Below, in pieces: positions 33,801-46,006 of a DNA stretch of 64,000 nt; position 1 is the stretch's first letter, and every line of letters begins with the position of its first letter. Under the pieces are notes generated by a model that was given only the letters and a program-made list of their open reading frames with translations, was not told the DNA's origin and made no database searches. The position numbers and the translations under genes are program-made. Source of the DNA: Siphonodentalium dalli (Eukaryota; Mollusca; Scaphopoda; Gadilida; Siphonodentaliidae); NCBI GenBank assembly GCA_032622095.1, contig CP136065.1, forward strand, positions 58,711,949 to 58,775,948. The letters are read 5' to 3'.

Positions 33801-36800
33801 GTCATATAAACACGCTCTATACCCAGATGTAGTGATGTCATATAAACACGCTCTATACCCAGATGTAGTGATGTCATATAAACACGCTCTATACCCAGAT
33901 GTAGTGATGTCATATAAACACGCTCTATACCCAGATGTAGTGATGTCATATAAACACGCTCTATACCCAGATGTAGTGATGTCATATAAACACGCGATAT
34001 ACCCAGATGTAGTGATGTCATATAAACACGCTCTATACCCAGATGTAGTGATGTCATATAAACACGCGATATACCCAGATGTAGTGATGTCATATAAACA
34101 CGCGATATACCCAGATGTAGTGATGTCATATAAACACGCGATATACCCAGATGTAGTGATGTCATATAAACACGCTCTATACCCAGATGTAGTGATGTCA
34201 TATAAACACGCTCTATACCCAGATGTAGTGATGTCATATAAACACGCTCTATACCCAGATGTAGTGATGTCATATAAACACGCTCTATACCCAGATGTAG
34301 TGATGTCATATAAACACGCGATATACCCAGATGTAGTGATGTCATATAAACACGCTCTATACCCAGATGTAGTGATGTCATATAAACACGCTCTATACCC
34401 AGATGTAGTGATGTCATATAAACACGCTCTATACCCAGATGTAGTGATGTCATATAAACACGCTCTATACCCAGATGTAGTGATGTCATATAAACACGCG
34501 ATATACCCAGATGTAGTGATGTCATATAAACACGCTCTATACCCAGATGTAGTGATGTCATATAAACACGCTCTATACCCAGATGTAGTGATGTCATATA
34601 AACACGCTCTATACCCAGATGTAGTGATGTCATATAAACACGCTCTATACCCAGATGTAGTGATGTCATATAAACACGCTCTATACCCAGATGTAGTGAT
34701 GTCATATAAACACGCTCTATACCCAGATGTAGTGATGTCATATAAACACGCTCTATACCCAGATGTAGTGATGTCATATAAACACGCTCTATACCCAGAT
34801 GTAGTGATGTCATATAAACACGCGATATACCCAGATGTAGTGATGTCATATAAACACGCTCTATACCCAGATGTAGTGATGTCATATAAACACGCTCTAT
34901 ACCCAGATGTAGTGATGTCATATAAACACGCTCTATACCGAGATGTAGTGATGTCATATAAACACGCTATATACCCAGATGTAGTGATGTCATATAAACA
35001 CGCGATATACCCAGATGTAGTGATGTCATATAAACACGCTCTATACCGAGATGTAGTGATGTCATATAAACACGCTCTATACCGAGATGTAGTGATGTCA
35101 TATAACACGCTCTATACCGAGATGTAGTGATGTCATATAAACACGCTCTATACCGAGATGTAGTGATGTCATATAAACACGCTCTATACCGAGATGTAGT
35201 GATGTCATATAAACACGCTCTATACCGAGATGTAGTGATGTCATATAAACACGCTATATACCCAGATGTAGTGATGTTATATAAACACGCGATATACCCA
35301 GATGTAGTGATGTTATATAAACACGCTCTATACCCAGATGTAGTGATGTTATATAAACACGCTCTATACCCAGATGTAGTGATGTCATATAAACACGCTC
35401 TATACCGAGATGTAGTGATGTCATATAAACACGCTCTATACCCAGATGTAGTGATGTCATATAAACACGCTCTATACCGAGATGTAGTGATGTCATATAA
35501 ACACGCTCTATACCGAGATGTAGTGATGTCATATAAACACGCTCTATACCGAGATGTAGTGATGTCATATAAACACGCTCTATACCGAGATGTAGTGATG
35601 TCATATAAACACGCTCTATACCCAGATGTAGTGATGTCATATAAACACGCTCTATACCGAGATGTAGTGATGTCATATAAACACGCTCTATACCCAGATG
35701 TAGTGATGTCATATAAACACGCTCTATACCCAGATGTAGTGATGTCATATAAACACGCGATATACCCAGATGTAGTGATGTCATATAAACACGCGATATA
35801 CCGAGATGTAGTGATGTCATATAAACACGCGATATACCCAGATGTAGTGATGTCATATAAACACGCGATATACCCAGATGTAGTGATGTCATATAAACAC
35901 GCGATATACCCAGATGTAGTGATGTCATATAAACACGCGATATACCGAGATGTAGTGATGTCATATAAACACGCGATATACCCAGATGTAGTGATGTCAT
36001 ATAAACACGCGATATACCGAGATGTAGTGATGTCATATAAACACGCGATATACCCAGATGTAGTGATGTCATATAAACACGCGATATACCGAGATGTAGT
36101 GATGTCATATAAACACGCGATATACCCAGATGTAGTGATGTCATATAAACACGCGATATACCCAGATGTAGTGATGTCATATAAACACGCGATATACCCA
36201 GATGTAGTGATGTCATATAAACACGCGATATACCCAGATGTAGTGATGTCATATAAACACGCGATATACCCAGATGTAGTGATGTCATATAAACACGCGA
36301 TATACCCAGATGTAGTGATGTCATATAAACACGCGATATACCCAGATGTAGTGATGTCATATAAACACGCTCTATACCCAGATGTAGTGATGTCATATAA
36401 ACACGCTCTATACCCAGATGTAGTGATGTCATATAAACACGCTCTATACCGAGATGTAGTGATGTCATATAAACACGCTCTATACCGAGATGTAGTGATG
36501 TCATATAAACACGCTCTATACCGAGATGTAGTGATGTCATATAAACACGCTCTATACCCAGATGTAGTGATGTCATATAAACACGCTCTATACCCAGATG
36601 TAGTGATGTCATATAAACACGCTCTATACCGAGATGTAGTGATGTCATATAAACACGCTCTATACCCAGATGTAGTGATGTCATATAAACACGCTCTATA
36701 CCGAGATGTAGTGATGTCATATAAACACGCTCTATACCCAGATGTAGTGATGTCATATAAACACGCTCTATACCGAGATGTAGTGATGTCATATAAACAC

Positions 36801-39800
36801 GCTCTATACCGAGATGTAGTGATGTCATATAAACACGCTCTATACCCAGATGTAGTGATGTCATATAAACACGCTCTATACCCAGATGTAGTGATGTCAT
36901 ATAAACACGCTCTATACCGAGATGTAGTGATGTCATATAAACACGCGATATACCCAGATGTAGTGATGTCATATAAACACGCTCTATACCCAGATGTAGT
37001 GATGTCATATAAACACGCTCTATACCGAGATGTAGTGATGTCATATAAACACGCTCTATACCCAGATGTAGTGATGTCATATAAACACGCTCTATACCGA
37101 GATGTAGTGATGTCATATAAACACGCTCTATACCCAGATGTAGTGATGTCATATAAACACGCTCTATACCGAGATGTAGTGATGTCATATAAACACGCTC
37201 TATACCGAGATGTAGTGATGTCATATAAACACGCTCTATACCCAGATGTAGTGATGTCATATAAACACGCTCTATACCCAGATGTAGTGATGTCATATAA
37301 ACACGCTCTATACCGAGATGTAGTGATGTCATATAAACACGCGATATACCCAGATGTAGTGATGTCATATAAACACGCTCTATACCGAGATGTAGTGATG
37401 TCATATAAACACGCTCTATACCGAGATGTAGTGATGTCATATAAACACGCGATATACCCAGATGTAGTGATGTCATATAAACACGCTCTATACCCAGATG
37501 TAGTGATGTCATATAAACACGCTCTATACCGAGATGTAGTGATGTCATATAAACACGCTCTATACCCAGATGTAGTGATGTCATATAAACACGCTCTATA
37601 CCCAGATGTAGTGATGTCATATAAACACGCTCTATACCCAGATGTAGTGATGTCATATAAACACGCTCTATACCCAGATGTAGTGATGTCATATAAACAC
37701 GCTCTATACCCAGATGTAGTGATGTCATATAAACACGCTCTATACCCAGATGTAGTGATGTCATATAAACACGCTCTATACCGAGATGTAGTGATGTCAT
37801 ATAAACACGCTCTATACCCAGATGTAGTGATGTCATATAAACACGCTCTATACCGAGATGTAGTGATGTCATATAAACACGCTCTATACCGAGATGTAGT
37901 GATGTCATATAAACACGCTCTATACCCAGATGTAGTGATGTCATATAAACACGCTCTATACCCAGATGTAGTGATGTCATATAAACACGCTCTATACCGA
38001 GATGTAGTGATGTCATATAAACACGCGATATACCCAGATGTAGTGATGTCATATAAACACGCTCTATACCGAGATGTAGTGATGTCATATAAACACGCTC
38101 TATACCGAGATGTAGTGATGTCATATAAACACGCTCTATACCCAGATGTAGTGATGTCATATAAACACGCTCTATACCCAGATGTAGTGATGTCATATAA
38201 ACACGCTCTATACCCAGATGTAGTGATGTCATATAAACACGCTCTATACCGAGATGTAGTGATGTCATATAAACACGCTCTATACCGAGATGTAGTGATG
38301 TCATATAAACACGCTCTATACCCAGATGTAGTGATGTCATATAAACACGCTCTATACCCAGATGTAGTGATGTCATATAAACACGCTCTATACCCAGATG
38401 TAGTGATGTCATATAAACACGCTCTATACCCAGATGTAGTGATGTCATATAAACACGCTCTATACCCAGATGTAGTGATGTCATATAAACACGCTCTATA
38501 CCCAGATGTAGTGATGTCATATAAACACGCTCTATACCCAGATGTAGTGATGTCATATAAACACGCTCTATACCCAGATGTAGTGATGTCATATAAACAC
38601 GCTCTATACCCAGATGTAGTGATGTCATATAAACACGCTAGATATACCCAGATGTAGTGATGTCATATAAACACGCTCTATACCCAGATGTAGTGATGTC
38701 ATATAAACACGCTCTATACCCAGATGTAGTGATGTCATATAAACACGCTCTATACCGAGATGTAGTGATGTCATATAAACACGCTCTATACCGAGATGTA
38801 GTGATGTCATATAAACACGCGATATACCCAGATGTAGTGATGTCATATAAACACGCTCTATACCCAGATGTAGTGATGTCATATAAACACGCTCTATACC
38901 GAGATGTAGTGATGTCATATAAACACGCTCTATACCCAGATGTAGTGATGTCATATAAACACGCTCTATACCCAGATGTAGTGATGTCATATAAACACGC
39001 TCTATACCCAGATGTAGTGATGTCATATAAACACGCTCTATACCCAGATGTAGTGATGTCATATAAACACGCTCTATACCCAGATGTAGTGATGTCATAT
39101 AAACACGCTCTATACCCAGATGTAGTGATGTCATATAAACACGCTCTATACCCAGATGTAGTGATGTCATATAAACACGCTCTATACCCAGATGTAGTGA
39201 TGTCATATAAACACGCTCTATACCCAGATGTAGTGATGTCATATAAACACGCTCTATACCCAGATGTAGTGATGTCATATAAACACGCTCTATACCCAGA
39301 TGTAGTGATGTCATATAAACACGCTCTATACCCAGATGTAGTGATGTCATATAAACACGCTCTATACCCAGATGTAGTGATGTCATATAAACACGCTCTA
39401 TACCCAGATGTAGTGATGTCATATAAACACGCTCTATACCCAGATGTAGTGATGTCATATAAACACGCTAGATATACCCAGATGTAGTGATGTCATATAA
39501 ACACGCTCTATACCCAGATGTAGTGATGTCATATAAACACGCTCTATACCCAGATGTAGTGATGTCATATAAACACGCTCTATACCGAGATGTAGTGATG
39601 TCATATAAACACGCTCTATACCGAGATGTAGTGATGTCATATAAACACGCTCTATACCGAGATGTAGTGATGTCATATAAACACGCTCTATACCGAGATG
39701 TAGTGATGTCATATAAACACGCTCTATACCGAGATGTAGTGATGTCATATAAACACGCTCTATACCCAGATGTAGTGATGTCATATAAACACGCTCTATA

Positions 39801-40377
39801 CCCAGATGTAGTGATGTCATATAAACACGCTCTATACCCAGATGTAGTGATGTCATATAAACACGCTCTATACCCAGATGTAGTGATGTCATATAAACAC
39901 GCTAGATATACCCAGATGTAGTGATGTCATATAAACACGCTCTATACCCAGATGTAGTGATGTCATATAAACACGCTCTATACCCAGATGTAGTGATGTC
40001 ATATAAACACGCTCTATACCGAGATGTAGTGATGTCATATAAACACGCTCTATACCGAGATGTAGTGATGTCATATAAACACGCTCTATACCGAGATGTA
40101 GTGATGTCATATAAACACGCTCTATACCGAGATGTAGTGATGTCATATAAACACGCTCTATACCGAGATGTAGTGATGTCATATAAACACGCTCTATACC
40201 GAGATGTAGTGATGTCATATAAACACGCTCTATACCGAGATGTAGTGATGTCATATAAACACGCTCTATACCGAGATGTAGTGATGTCATATAAACACGC
40301 TCTATACCGAGATGTAGTGATGTCATATAAACACGCTCTATACCGAGATGTAGTGATGTCATATAAACACGCTAGAT
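27808..40377. repeat. 36-bp satellite array, about 349 units over 12.6 kb
   Basis: Unit: GCTCTATACCCAGATGTAGT then GATGTCATATAAACAC. Main variants: GCGATATACCC in place of GCTCTATACCC (same length), CCGAG for CCCAG, a 38-bp form GCTAGATATACCC (about 18 copies), ATACACAC for ATAAACAC (31.0-31.7 kb), TGATGTTA (three units at 35.27-35.35 kb), AATACGC, and one 35-bp unit at 35.1 kb. Variants cluster in runs. Because 36 is a multiple of three and the unit lacks stops in some frames, both strands stay open for hundreds of codons. The 38-bp units reset the frame. I see no spacers, so it is not CRISPR, and no sign of coding selection. Confidence 0.97.
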
Positions 40378-40424
40378 TGAAGTCTTCTGGTTACTCTCTG
40401 TCTGCTAAATATTGCGATGTCAGC
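40378..40424. other. Junction between two tandem arrays
   Basis: 47 bp of unique sequence (TTGAAGTCTTCTGGTTACTC ...) separating the 36-bp and 31-bp arrays. Confidence 0.7.
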
Positions 40425-40703
40425 CAACATAATACCCAAAGCTACCATTAAAACACAACATAATACCCAAAGCTACTATTAAAACACAACATAATACCCA
40501 AAGCTACTATTAAAACACAACATAATACCCAAAGCTACTATTAAAACACAACATAATACCCAAAGCTACCATTAAAACACAACATAATACCCAAAGCTAC
40601 TATTAAAACACAACATAATACCCAAAGCTACTATTAAAACACAACATAATACCCAAAGCTACTATTAAAACACAACATAATACCCAAAGCTAATATTAAA
40701 ACA
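40425..40703 (+). repeat. 31-bp tandem repeat, nine units
   Basis: Unit AACATAATACCCAAAGCTAC then YATTAAAACAC. The units are nearly identical: two read ACCATT, six read ACTATT and the last reads AATATT. It shares the string ATACCCA with the neighbouring satellite. Confidence 0.96.
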
Positions 40704-40795
40704 CTTTGATGAGTGTATAATCCCTGATGAGTAATTTACTTGGGCAATGTTCAGTCAATAATTTCAACAAATGGTCCTACTACATGAGTAAGTAT
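40704..40795 (-). mobile_element. Fragment resembling MITE family C
   Basis: GATGAGTGTATAATCCCTGA, GGGCAATGTTCAGTCAATAA and TTCAACAAATGG echo the C right end (GATGAGTATTTAG, AAATGTTCAGATAATAAGTT). Diverged. Confidence 0.45.
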
Positions 40796-41379
40796 GGAAC
40801 AGGTTTCATGCTATCAGTGGCCGAATTGGCCAATAACCAAATTGTTTTTAAAAATTGCCCAAAAAAATTTCATTAGGCCAATTTTTTGGCCAAAAAGTTT
40901 CCAGACTATAGTCAGCAATCACCTCTTCAATTATCATCAGATCCCTTTGAAACCGTTACATTCATTAACAGGTGATCAGTTGCTTGCCCGTGTGTGGATA
41001 ACAATTTATGAAAAGTCACACATGCTTACATGTATTTATAAAAACAATGATGATTAGTCACTAGAACACTGTCCTTTCTTAATAAAGTGACCATACATGT
41101 ACTTCACTTGCTTTGTGGTTTCAACATAAGACAATGTAGTAAATGAGTGCTCATTAATGCTGATATACGTTACTGACTCAACCAATTTTACACTTTTTGC
41201 GGTCCTCCTGCCTTCCTTACACCACTGCTCTAATGCCATAACCTGATAGTCAGTCAATACTGTGTATACTATACACTCTATAGTTATGGATATCTCAACA
41301 TTCCCTACAATTGAATGGATGGGAATGCTATGATTTCTAAACTTGTAGAGTATTATCAAAGCAACTTTCAAGTTGAATA
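40796..41379. other. Intergenic, no gene supported
   Basis: AATTGGCCAATAACC and TTGGCCAAAAAGTTTCCAG at 40824-40910 resemble 3035-3110. CACACATGCTTACATGTATT at 41018 resembles 2400-2420. These shared flanks suggest an old larger repeat. Confidence 0.4.
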
Positions 41380-41433
41380 ATAGACCACTCATATGTACGC
41401 TTTTATAACTGAATATGAGAATCCATTCAGTTG
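41380..41433 (-). mobile_element. MITE family C fragment
   Basis: AATAGACCACTCATATGTAC and TTTTATAACTGAATATGAGA then ATCCATTCAG, reverse family C left-end region, abutting B6. Confidence 0.6.
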
Positions 41434-41585
41434 TTAACCCTTCCATGTTTGGAGATCCTGAAATTTTGTGAAAACCCTGGTGCAGCATTGAAGATCCTGT
41501 GTCAATGCATTCTCTTATATATAAGAGAATGCGTTGGCCTAACATTCTCTATGGGACCTTTATTGCTGCACTAGCACATGCCCAA
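41434..41585 (+). mobile_element. MITE family B, copy 6 (internally deleted)
   Basis: TTAACCCTTCCATGTTTGGA, TCCTGAAATTTTGTGAAAACC, GGTGCAGCATTGAAGATCCT, one short hairpin GCATTCTCTTATATATAAGAGAATGC (41507-41532). The right TTAA is lost. Confidence 0.75.
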
Positions 41586-41621
41586 CATGAGCCAGAGATG
41601 TATGGAAGAGGTCCTAGTATG

Positions 41622-41889
41622 ATACTGAACAAGCCTTGAAATAGTGTGCCTGTCATTTGCAGAATGAGGTCCCCAGAGGGTGTATTTAGTGATGCTACCC
41701 CGCATAGCGGGCTAGCATCACAAAATTCACCCTATGGGAACCTCATTCTGATGAGTTGTAAGCAGAATGAGGTCCCCAGAGGGTGAATTTGGTGATGCTA
41801 GCCCGCTATGTGAGGTAGCATCACTAAATTCACCATCTGGGGACCTCATTCTGCAAATGACACACACTATTTCAAGGCTTGATACTGAA
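41622..41889. mobile_element. Foldback element E, copy 8, with 8-bp target duplication
   Basis: ATACTGAA flanks the element at 41622-41629 and 41882-41889. The ends are CAAGCCTTGAAATAGTGTGC and ACTATTTCAAGGCTTG. Two foldbacks (41650-41752 and 41763-41860) are inverted copies of each other around a GATGAGTTGTAAG spacer. The 8-bp duplication fits hAT-type transposition. Confidence 0.95.
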
Positions 41890-42430
41890 AAACATTCATT
41901 ATTACACATCTCACCATAAATCACCGTTTATATTCCAGTGGGAGTATGTTTTTTGGTGCTACATTTCAGATTACATGTGATCAGGAATCCCTCGCGATAT
42001 GCTTCTGATTTTATCGTGCGAAATAATTCCGCATTAATGTGCTAAGGGCCACGTTAAGTCAGACGAGTAGTTGTTTTACGAACAATGATGAATATTTCTC
42101 ATCTCATTTCAGATACTGCTGTGCAATGGTATCTTCTTACATACAGAGCATCGCATCTGTAATAATGAACAGTGATCTCAGTCCAGTGAATTCAAGACGA
42201 TGATGTAGACTCTACACCCATGTATAGAGTGGGACGTCACATCTGAAATCACTAGACTGGCTACCCTAATGGGGTCTATGTGTGATATATTCTACGAATA
42301 TGGAGAGTCTAAAGATGGATGTTTTTATGAGACAGAGTCATACATATTGTACATTTTCATAAATTCTGATTTGTATATATGTTTCTCATCCTGAGCTTGA
42401 GTACACTGTGGATGAACGGAACTAAATAGA
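41890..42430. other. Intergenic, no feature seen
   Basis: Apparently single-copy sequence with a higher GC share than most of the window. No frame I would call. Confidence 0.4.
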
Positions 42431-42580
42431 CAATAGTTAAATGTTCTGAGTAGCATACTGTTTTTCTCCTCGAGTGAAATGCGGATGATTATTTTTACGA
42501 GGCACCAGCCGAGTGAAAATGATCCTCACATCTCACGAGAGGAGAAAAACCGTACTCTACTCAGAACATTTAACTATTGT
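42431..42580. mobile_element. 150-bp inverted-repeat element
   Basis: CAATAGTTAAATGTTCTGAG at the left and CTCAGAACATTTAACTATTG at the right. Inner arms TTTTTCTCCTCGAGTGAAAT and TCTCACGAGAGGAGAAAAA surround CGAGGCACCAGCCGAGTG. No second copy in the window, so class is unknown. Confidence 0.8.
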
Positions 42581-42694
42581 GTTTATTATACTAGTTTTTA
42601 CGACCCAGACCAAAATGAAACACATGGTTTGACCTAATATGTTCTTGTAGCGACAACATCACCAGCCGAATGACACAAAAATTTATGTCATGAT

Positions 42695-42817
42695 CAAGCC
42701 TTGAAATAGTGTGTCTGTCATTTGCTAAATGAGGTCCCCAGAGGGTGAATTTAGTGATGCTACCCCGCATAGCGGGCTAGCATCACCAAATTCACCCTCT
42801 GGGGACCTCATTCTGCT
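42695..42817 (+). mobile_element. Foldback element E, copy 9 (left half)
   Basis: CAAGCCTTGAAATAGTGTGT, foldback around GATGCTACCCCGCATAGCGG, ending GACCTCATTCTGCTTAC. The right foldback is missing. Confidence 0.88.
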
Positions 42818-42977
42818 TACACTTCAGCAGTGCTGAGAGTAGGATAACATCTTGAGATTAAGATAACACGTTCAGTCTTCTCGGAGTGGGGATATGATTT
42901 ATGTTTTGACATAAAAAGTTGATGAAAATATAAGAAATATTTATACGTGTTTTCGTAGTACTGTTAGTCGAGGTGGA

Positions 42978-43304
42978 GTGTTATTTTACTGTCAGTATAG
43001 TGGGCGACAACACCCAGTCACCAGAAAATTATTTCATGAAGTTATAACACCAAAGCCATGCCGATTTCAACATCTATTCGTCATGGTGATAACTGAAGCT
43101 ATTATAGAGCCCAGGTTTGGTATGATTTTATGCCGAGACACCAACAAAAAGCTGATTGAAAACAAATCTTGCTACCTGTACGCTACAAATTATGATGATT
43201 GTCATTGGACTGTTCAGAGTGCTTTCCCATTTCAGGGTCAAATTTGTCATAGAAATAGAGCTTATCGTACCACCGATATGAGGAAAGCAACTTTTGATGC
43301 TTAA
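42978..43304 (+). CDS. Unrecognised 108-codon open frame
   Basis: ATG-TAA frame outside any repeat I recognise, with seven cysteines and the segment NKSCYLYATNYDDCHWTVQS. I cannot match it to a family. No convincing splice context, no second copy and no clear codon bias; it may be chance. The surrounding 42.83-43.70 kb shows no other feature except a short GT-rich run near 43408. Confidence 0.15.
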   Translation: MLFYCQYSGRQHPVTRKLFHEVITPKPCRFQHLFVMVITEAIIEPRFGMILCRDTNKKLIENKSCYLYATNYDDCHWTVQSAFPFQGQICHRNRAYRTTDMRKATFDA

Positions 43305-43703
43305 TATTTGGATGTTTGCAAGAAAATAACATAATTACTGCCTCAAATTACAGTGCTACGAAAATGTGTACAAATAACTACTTCCAATCATCCAGAGTTG
43401 AGTATGCTTGTGTGTGTGTGCGAGTGTGAGCATAGATGTGTGCTTTGTAGATGTGTGATCATTGTTAATGTATGAATGGATATTTGAGAAAGTATGAACA
43501 TTTTAGAAGAATGTGTTAATTTTACACCTACTTGTGTATATGAGTTGATTTCTACTTGTGGTCGTTTATCACTAGAGAGACATTAAACCCATTAGACTCA
43601 ACATTTGTTACTTCATTACTTGGCCTTGATGGACACCAGTTATTGATAAATTTGGAATATATAACCACTAATCAGTGGTAACGTGAAGTACTCTGTAGGG
43701 TGT

Positions 43704-44255
43704 TTAAAGGGGTATTGTATGCCATTTTCAATAAATTTATGATAATGACAATGATCTAATATCGATAATATATAGAAAAATAAGTAATTTGAGTCAAAGA
43801 TGGATTCTGTAAGCATTCAGGTTAATAGGTTATCTTAATATCAAAGTTAATAATTTGATATAAGTTTAATTTATGGCTGAAGTCATAAATTAAATGACGA
43901 ATTTCCATGTACAAGACATAATCAAAATAATTGACAGATAGTGCATGGATTGGGTTATGTGCGCACACATGATCGTGTAAAAAATTATGTTGATGCGGGG
44001 CATAACCACAAGCCACTCACCGACTAGTGACTATACAATAACTTTAATGAGTATATGGGACTAGTATGCATATAATATAACATTTATTTGTTACATTTGC
44101 TGTAAAAAAAAAAAAAAATTGTATTTTCACATTCTGGCTAATCTGCTATCCGTGACATTACTTTGCGCTCAACAGACTTTCAAATAATGGAAATCTGGTT
44201 ACCTTATTCTACGACTAGAATATAGAAACCAACAACATTTGAGTACAGTTTGAGC
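43704..44255 (+). mobile_element. MITE family Q, copy 2
   Basis: TTAA|AGGGGTATTGTATGCC at the left (43704-43723). It shares long blocks with Q1 and ends TTTGAGTACAGT, where the last CCCCT|TTAA seen in Q1 has been lost. It contains the uninterrupted site TCAGGTTAATAGG into which K2 inserted in Q1. Confidence 0.85.
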
Positions 44256-45445
44256 ACAAGGCAACCATTTGAGCACAAGGCAAATAAATTTACTGACTGC
44301 AGGTTATATTCATAAGTTTAGTGTCAAAATTGGCAACAGCATTAGTCAATAATCTGGTGGTAAACACAAGCTGTCTACAGTGAAACTTGATGCCAACATG
44401 CTTAATTGACTTCAATCAAAACAGAATCTCTCTGCAGGCACATTGCATGCCTGCATAGCGTTGATCGCTAATTCGGTAATAGATTTAATTATTCTTCTTT
44501 GCTACAAATTTCGTAATGCTACGTACACGTTTGATACAAAACTTCTGAAAGGTTTGACTATGTAGGCAGAATGGTCATGTAAGTCAGGTGACCCATCGTT
44601 GGGAATGACAACACACGTTACAAGTTACACGTACGTGTAGCTGAATCTGGCTAATATGTCTTTGAGGTGAGTGCATTTATGTAAAAGCGGAAATGAGTTC
44701 CTGATTTCATATTAGGCGAGACACCAGGTTCCAATTACCTTATTCAACTGTGAACGTGTCACTGTCACATATAAAATAAGAACTAATTAGTATCTCTACA
44801 CCTGTTGGTCAGATTAAGTGTCAGGTATCTGAGGCTGCGGGTCATAATAATAACCCACCAGCACACTAACATGTAACTATCATGTAGTGAATAGATATAA
44901 ACGGTAAATCAATAGAAGTGTTCTATCTTTAGTGTTATGTAGTGCTCACTCATAAAGGGAGAATAATGCTAAGGCGTTTTCATTTTTATTTCTTGATTTA
45001 TGGATTTTTTTTTAGCTCAAAGGCAGGGGAGGTGGGAGGAAAAAATAAAATAAGTATAATGTTTTAGGAGGGTTTCTGCTGGCGTGATCGTTGCCCCATT
45101 TTTATCGACATATTTCAATTCAGATAGTTTTCTTCCTTGTGTAGTTACATACTATTACTAGGTCTGTAGTGCAATGTATCATAATCTTAGCCATGCTTCA
45201 CTGTTGGATTGATTATGTTGTATATTTTATGCAAACTTAAACTTTTCATCTTAATTGATATATTTTTTTGTATGTCTGGATTAATATTCCCATCGGCAGG
45301 AATAAAAAAAAACAAAAAATAACTTTTTTTTATTCAAACAGAATTGTTTTGGGCAGGGAAATCCGTAAACCAAGTAATATAAAATAAAATGCCTAATGCT
45401 ACCATAAAGTTCAGACTTCTCCACAATAATCTGATGGTTGCCAAA
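44256..45445. other. Intergenic, no gene seen
   Basis: Mostly unique AT-rich sequence. TTTTCATTTTTATTTCTTGA and A/T runs near 45000 and 45300. No motif recognised. Confidence 0.4.
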
Positions 45446-45447
45446 CA

Positions 45448-45802
45448 GGGACCAGCCTAGAAGGAAACATTGGACACAACTTCTCCCTAAAATGTGCCAT
45501 TTCTCCCTATTGTTGTCCCAAGGAGAAGTGACTTCTCTCTTATATACTAGTATGTATATGTCCCAACAGTATATTTAAAGTATATTTACTGATTGTAGTG
45601 GTGTTATTACTCACAATATTCAATAATGGTTTTATAAATGGGATCTTGTGTTGCATAATACTTATTAGATCATAGAAGGTTGATGTTGGGTGCTAATTGA
45701 ACTTCAGCCATTGTTACTTCTCCCTGATAACAGTCCACTTCTCCCTAATAGCCAAACAGGAAGAAGTGACTTCTCCCAATTTTAAACATTTAGGCTGGTC
45801 CC
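45448..45802. mobile_element. TIR element with GGGACCAGCCTA ends
   Basis: 12-bp perfect inverted ends GGGACCAGCCTA / TAGGCTGGTCCC. Inside are several ACTTCTCCCTAAT / GAAGTGACTTCTC motifs in both orientations. A fragment ATGGACCAGCCTAGAGGG occurs at 54290. No target duplication is obvious. Confidence 0.7.
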
Positions 45803-46006
45803 TTTTGCCACACCTCTTTGTCGATGTCCCATCAGTTTTTACACCAAATAACAAAGCATATTTTATGCTGACCAGGTGAATAAAACAGGAGAATTAATTG
45901 CAATCAACATCATTTATAACACATGGGCAAAAACAAAGACCCCCACAAGATGATCGCAAATAATACAATTATTATAGATATAAATACACAGAACGACACA
46001 AGTGTG

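Noticed and set aside
27808-40377. Very long open frames (up to 1,176 codons) on both strands reading MSYKHALYPDVV or MTSLHLGIERVY repeats
   Set aside because: They follow from a stop-free 36-bp period. They are open on both strands at once, and 38-bp units shift the frame freely. No start context or splice signals point to a gene.
27808-40377. CRISPR array
   Set aside because: Units are contiguous with no unique spacers, and the DNA is eukaryotic.
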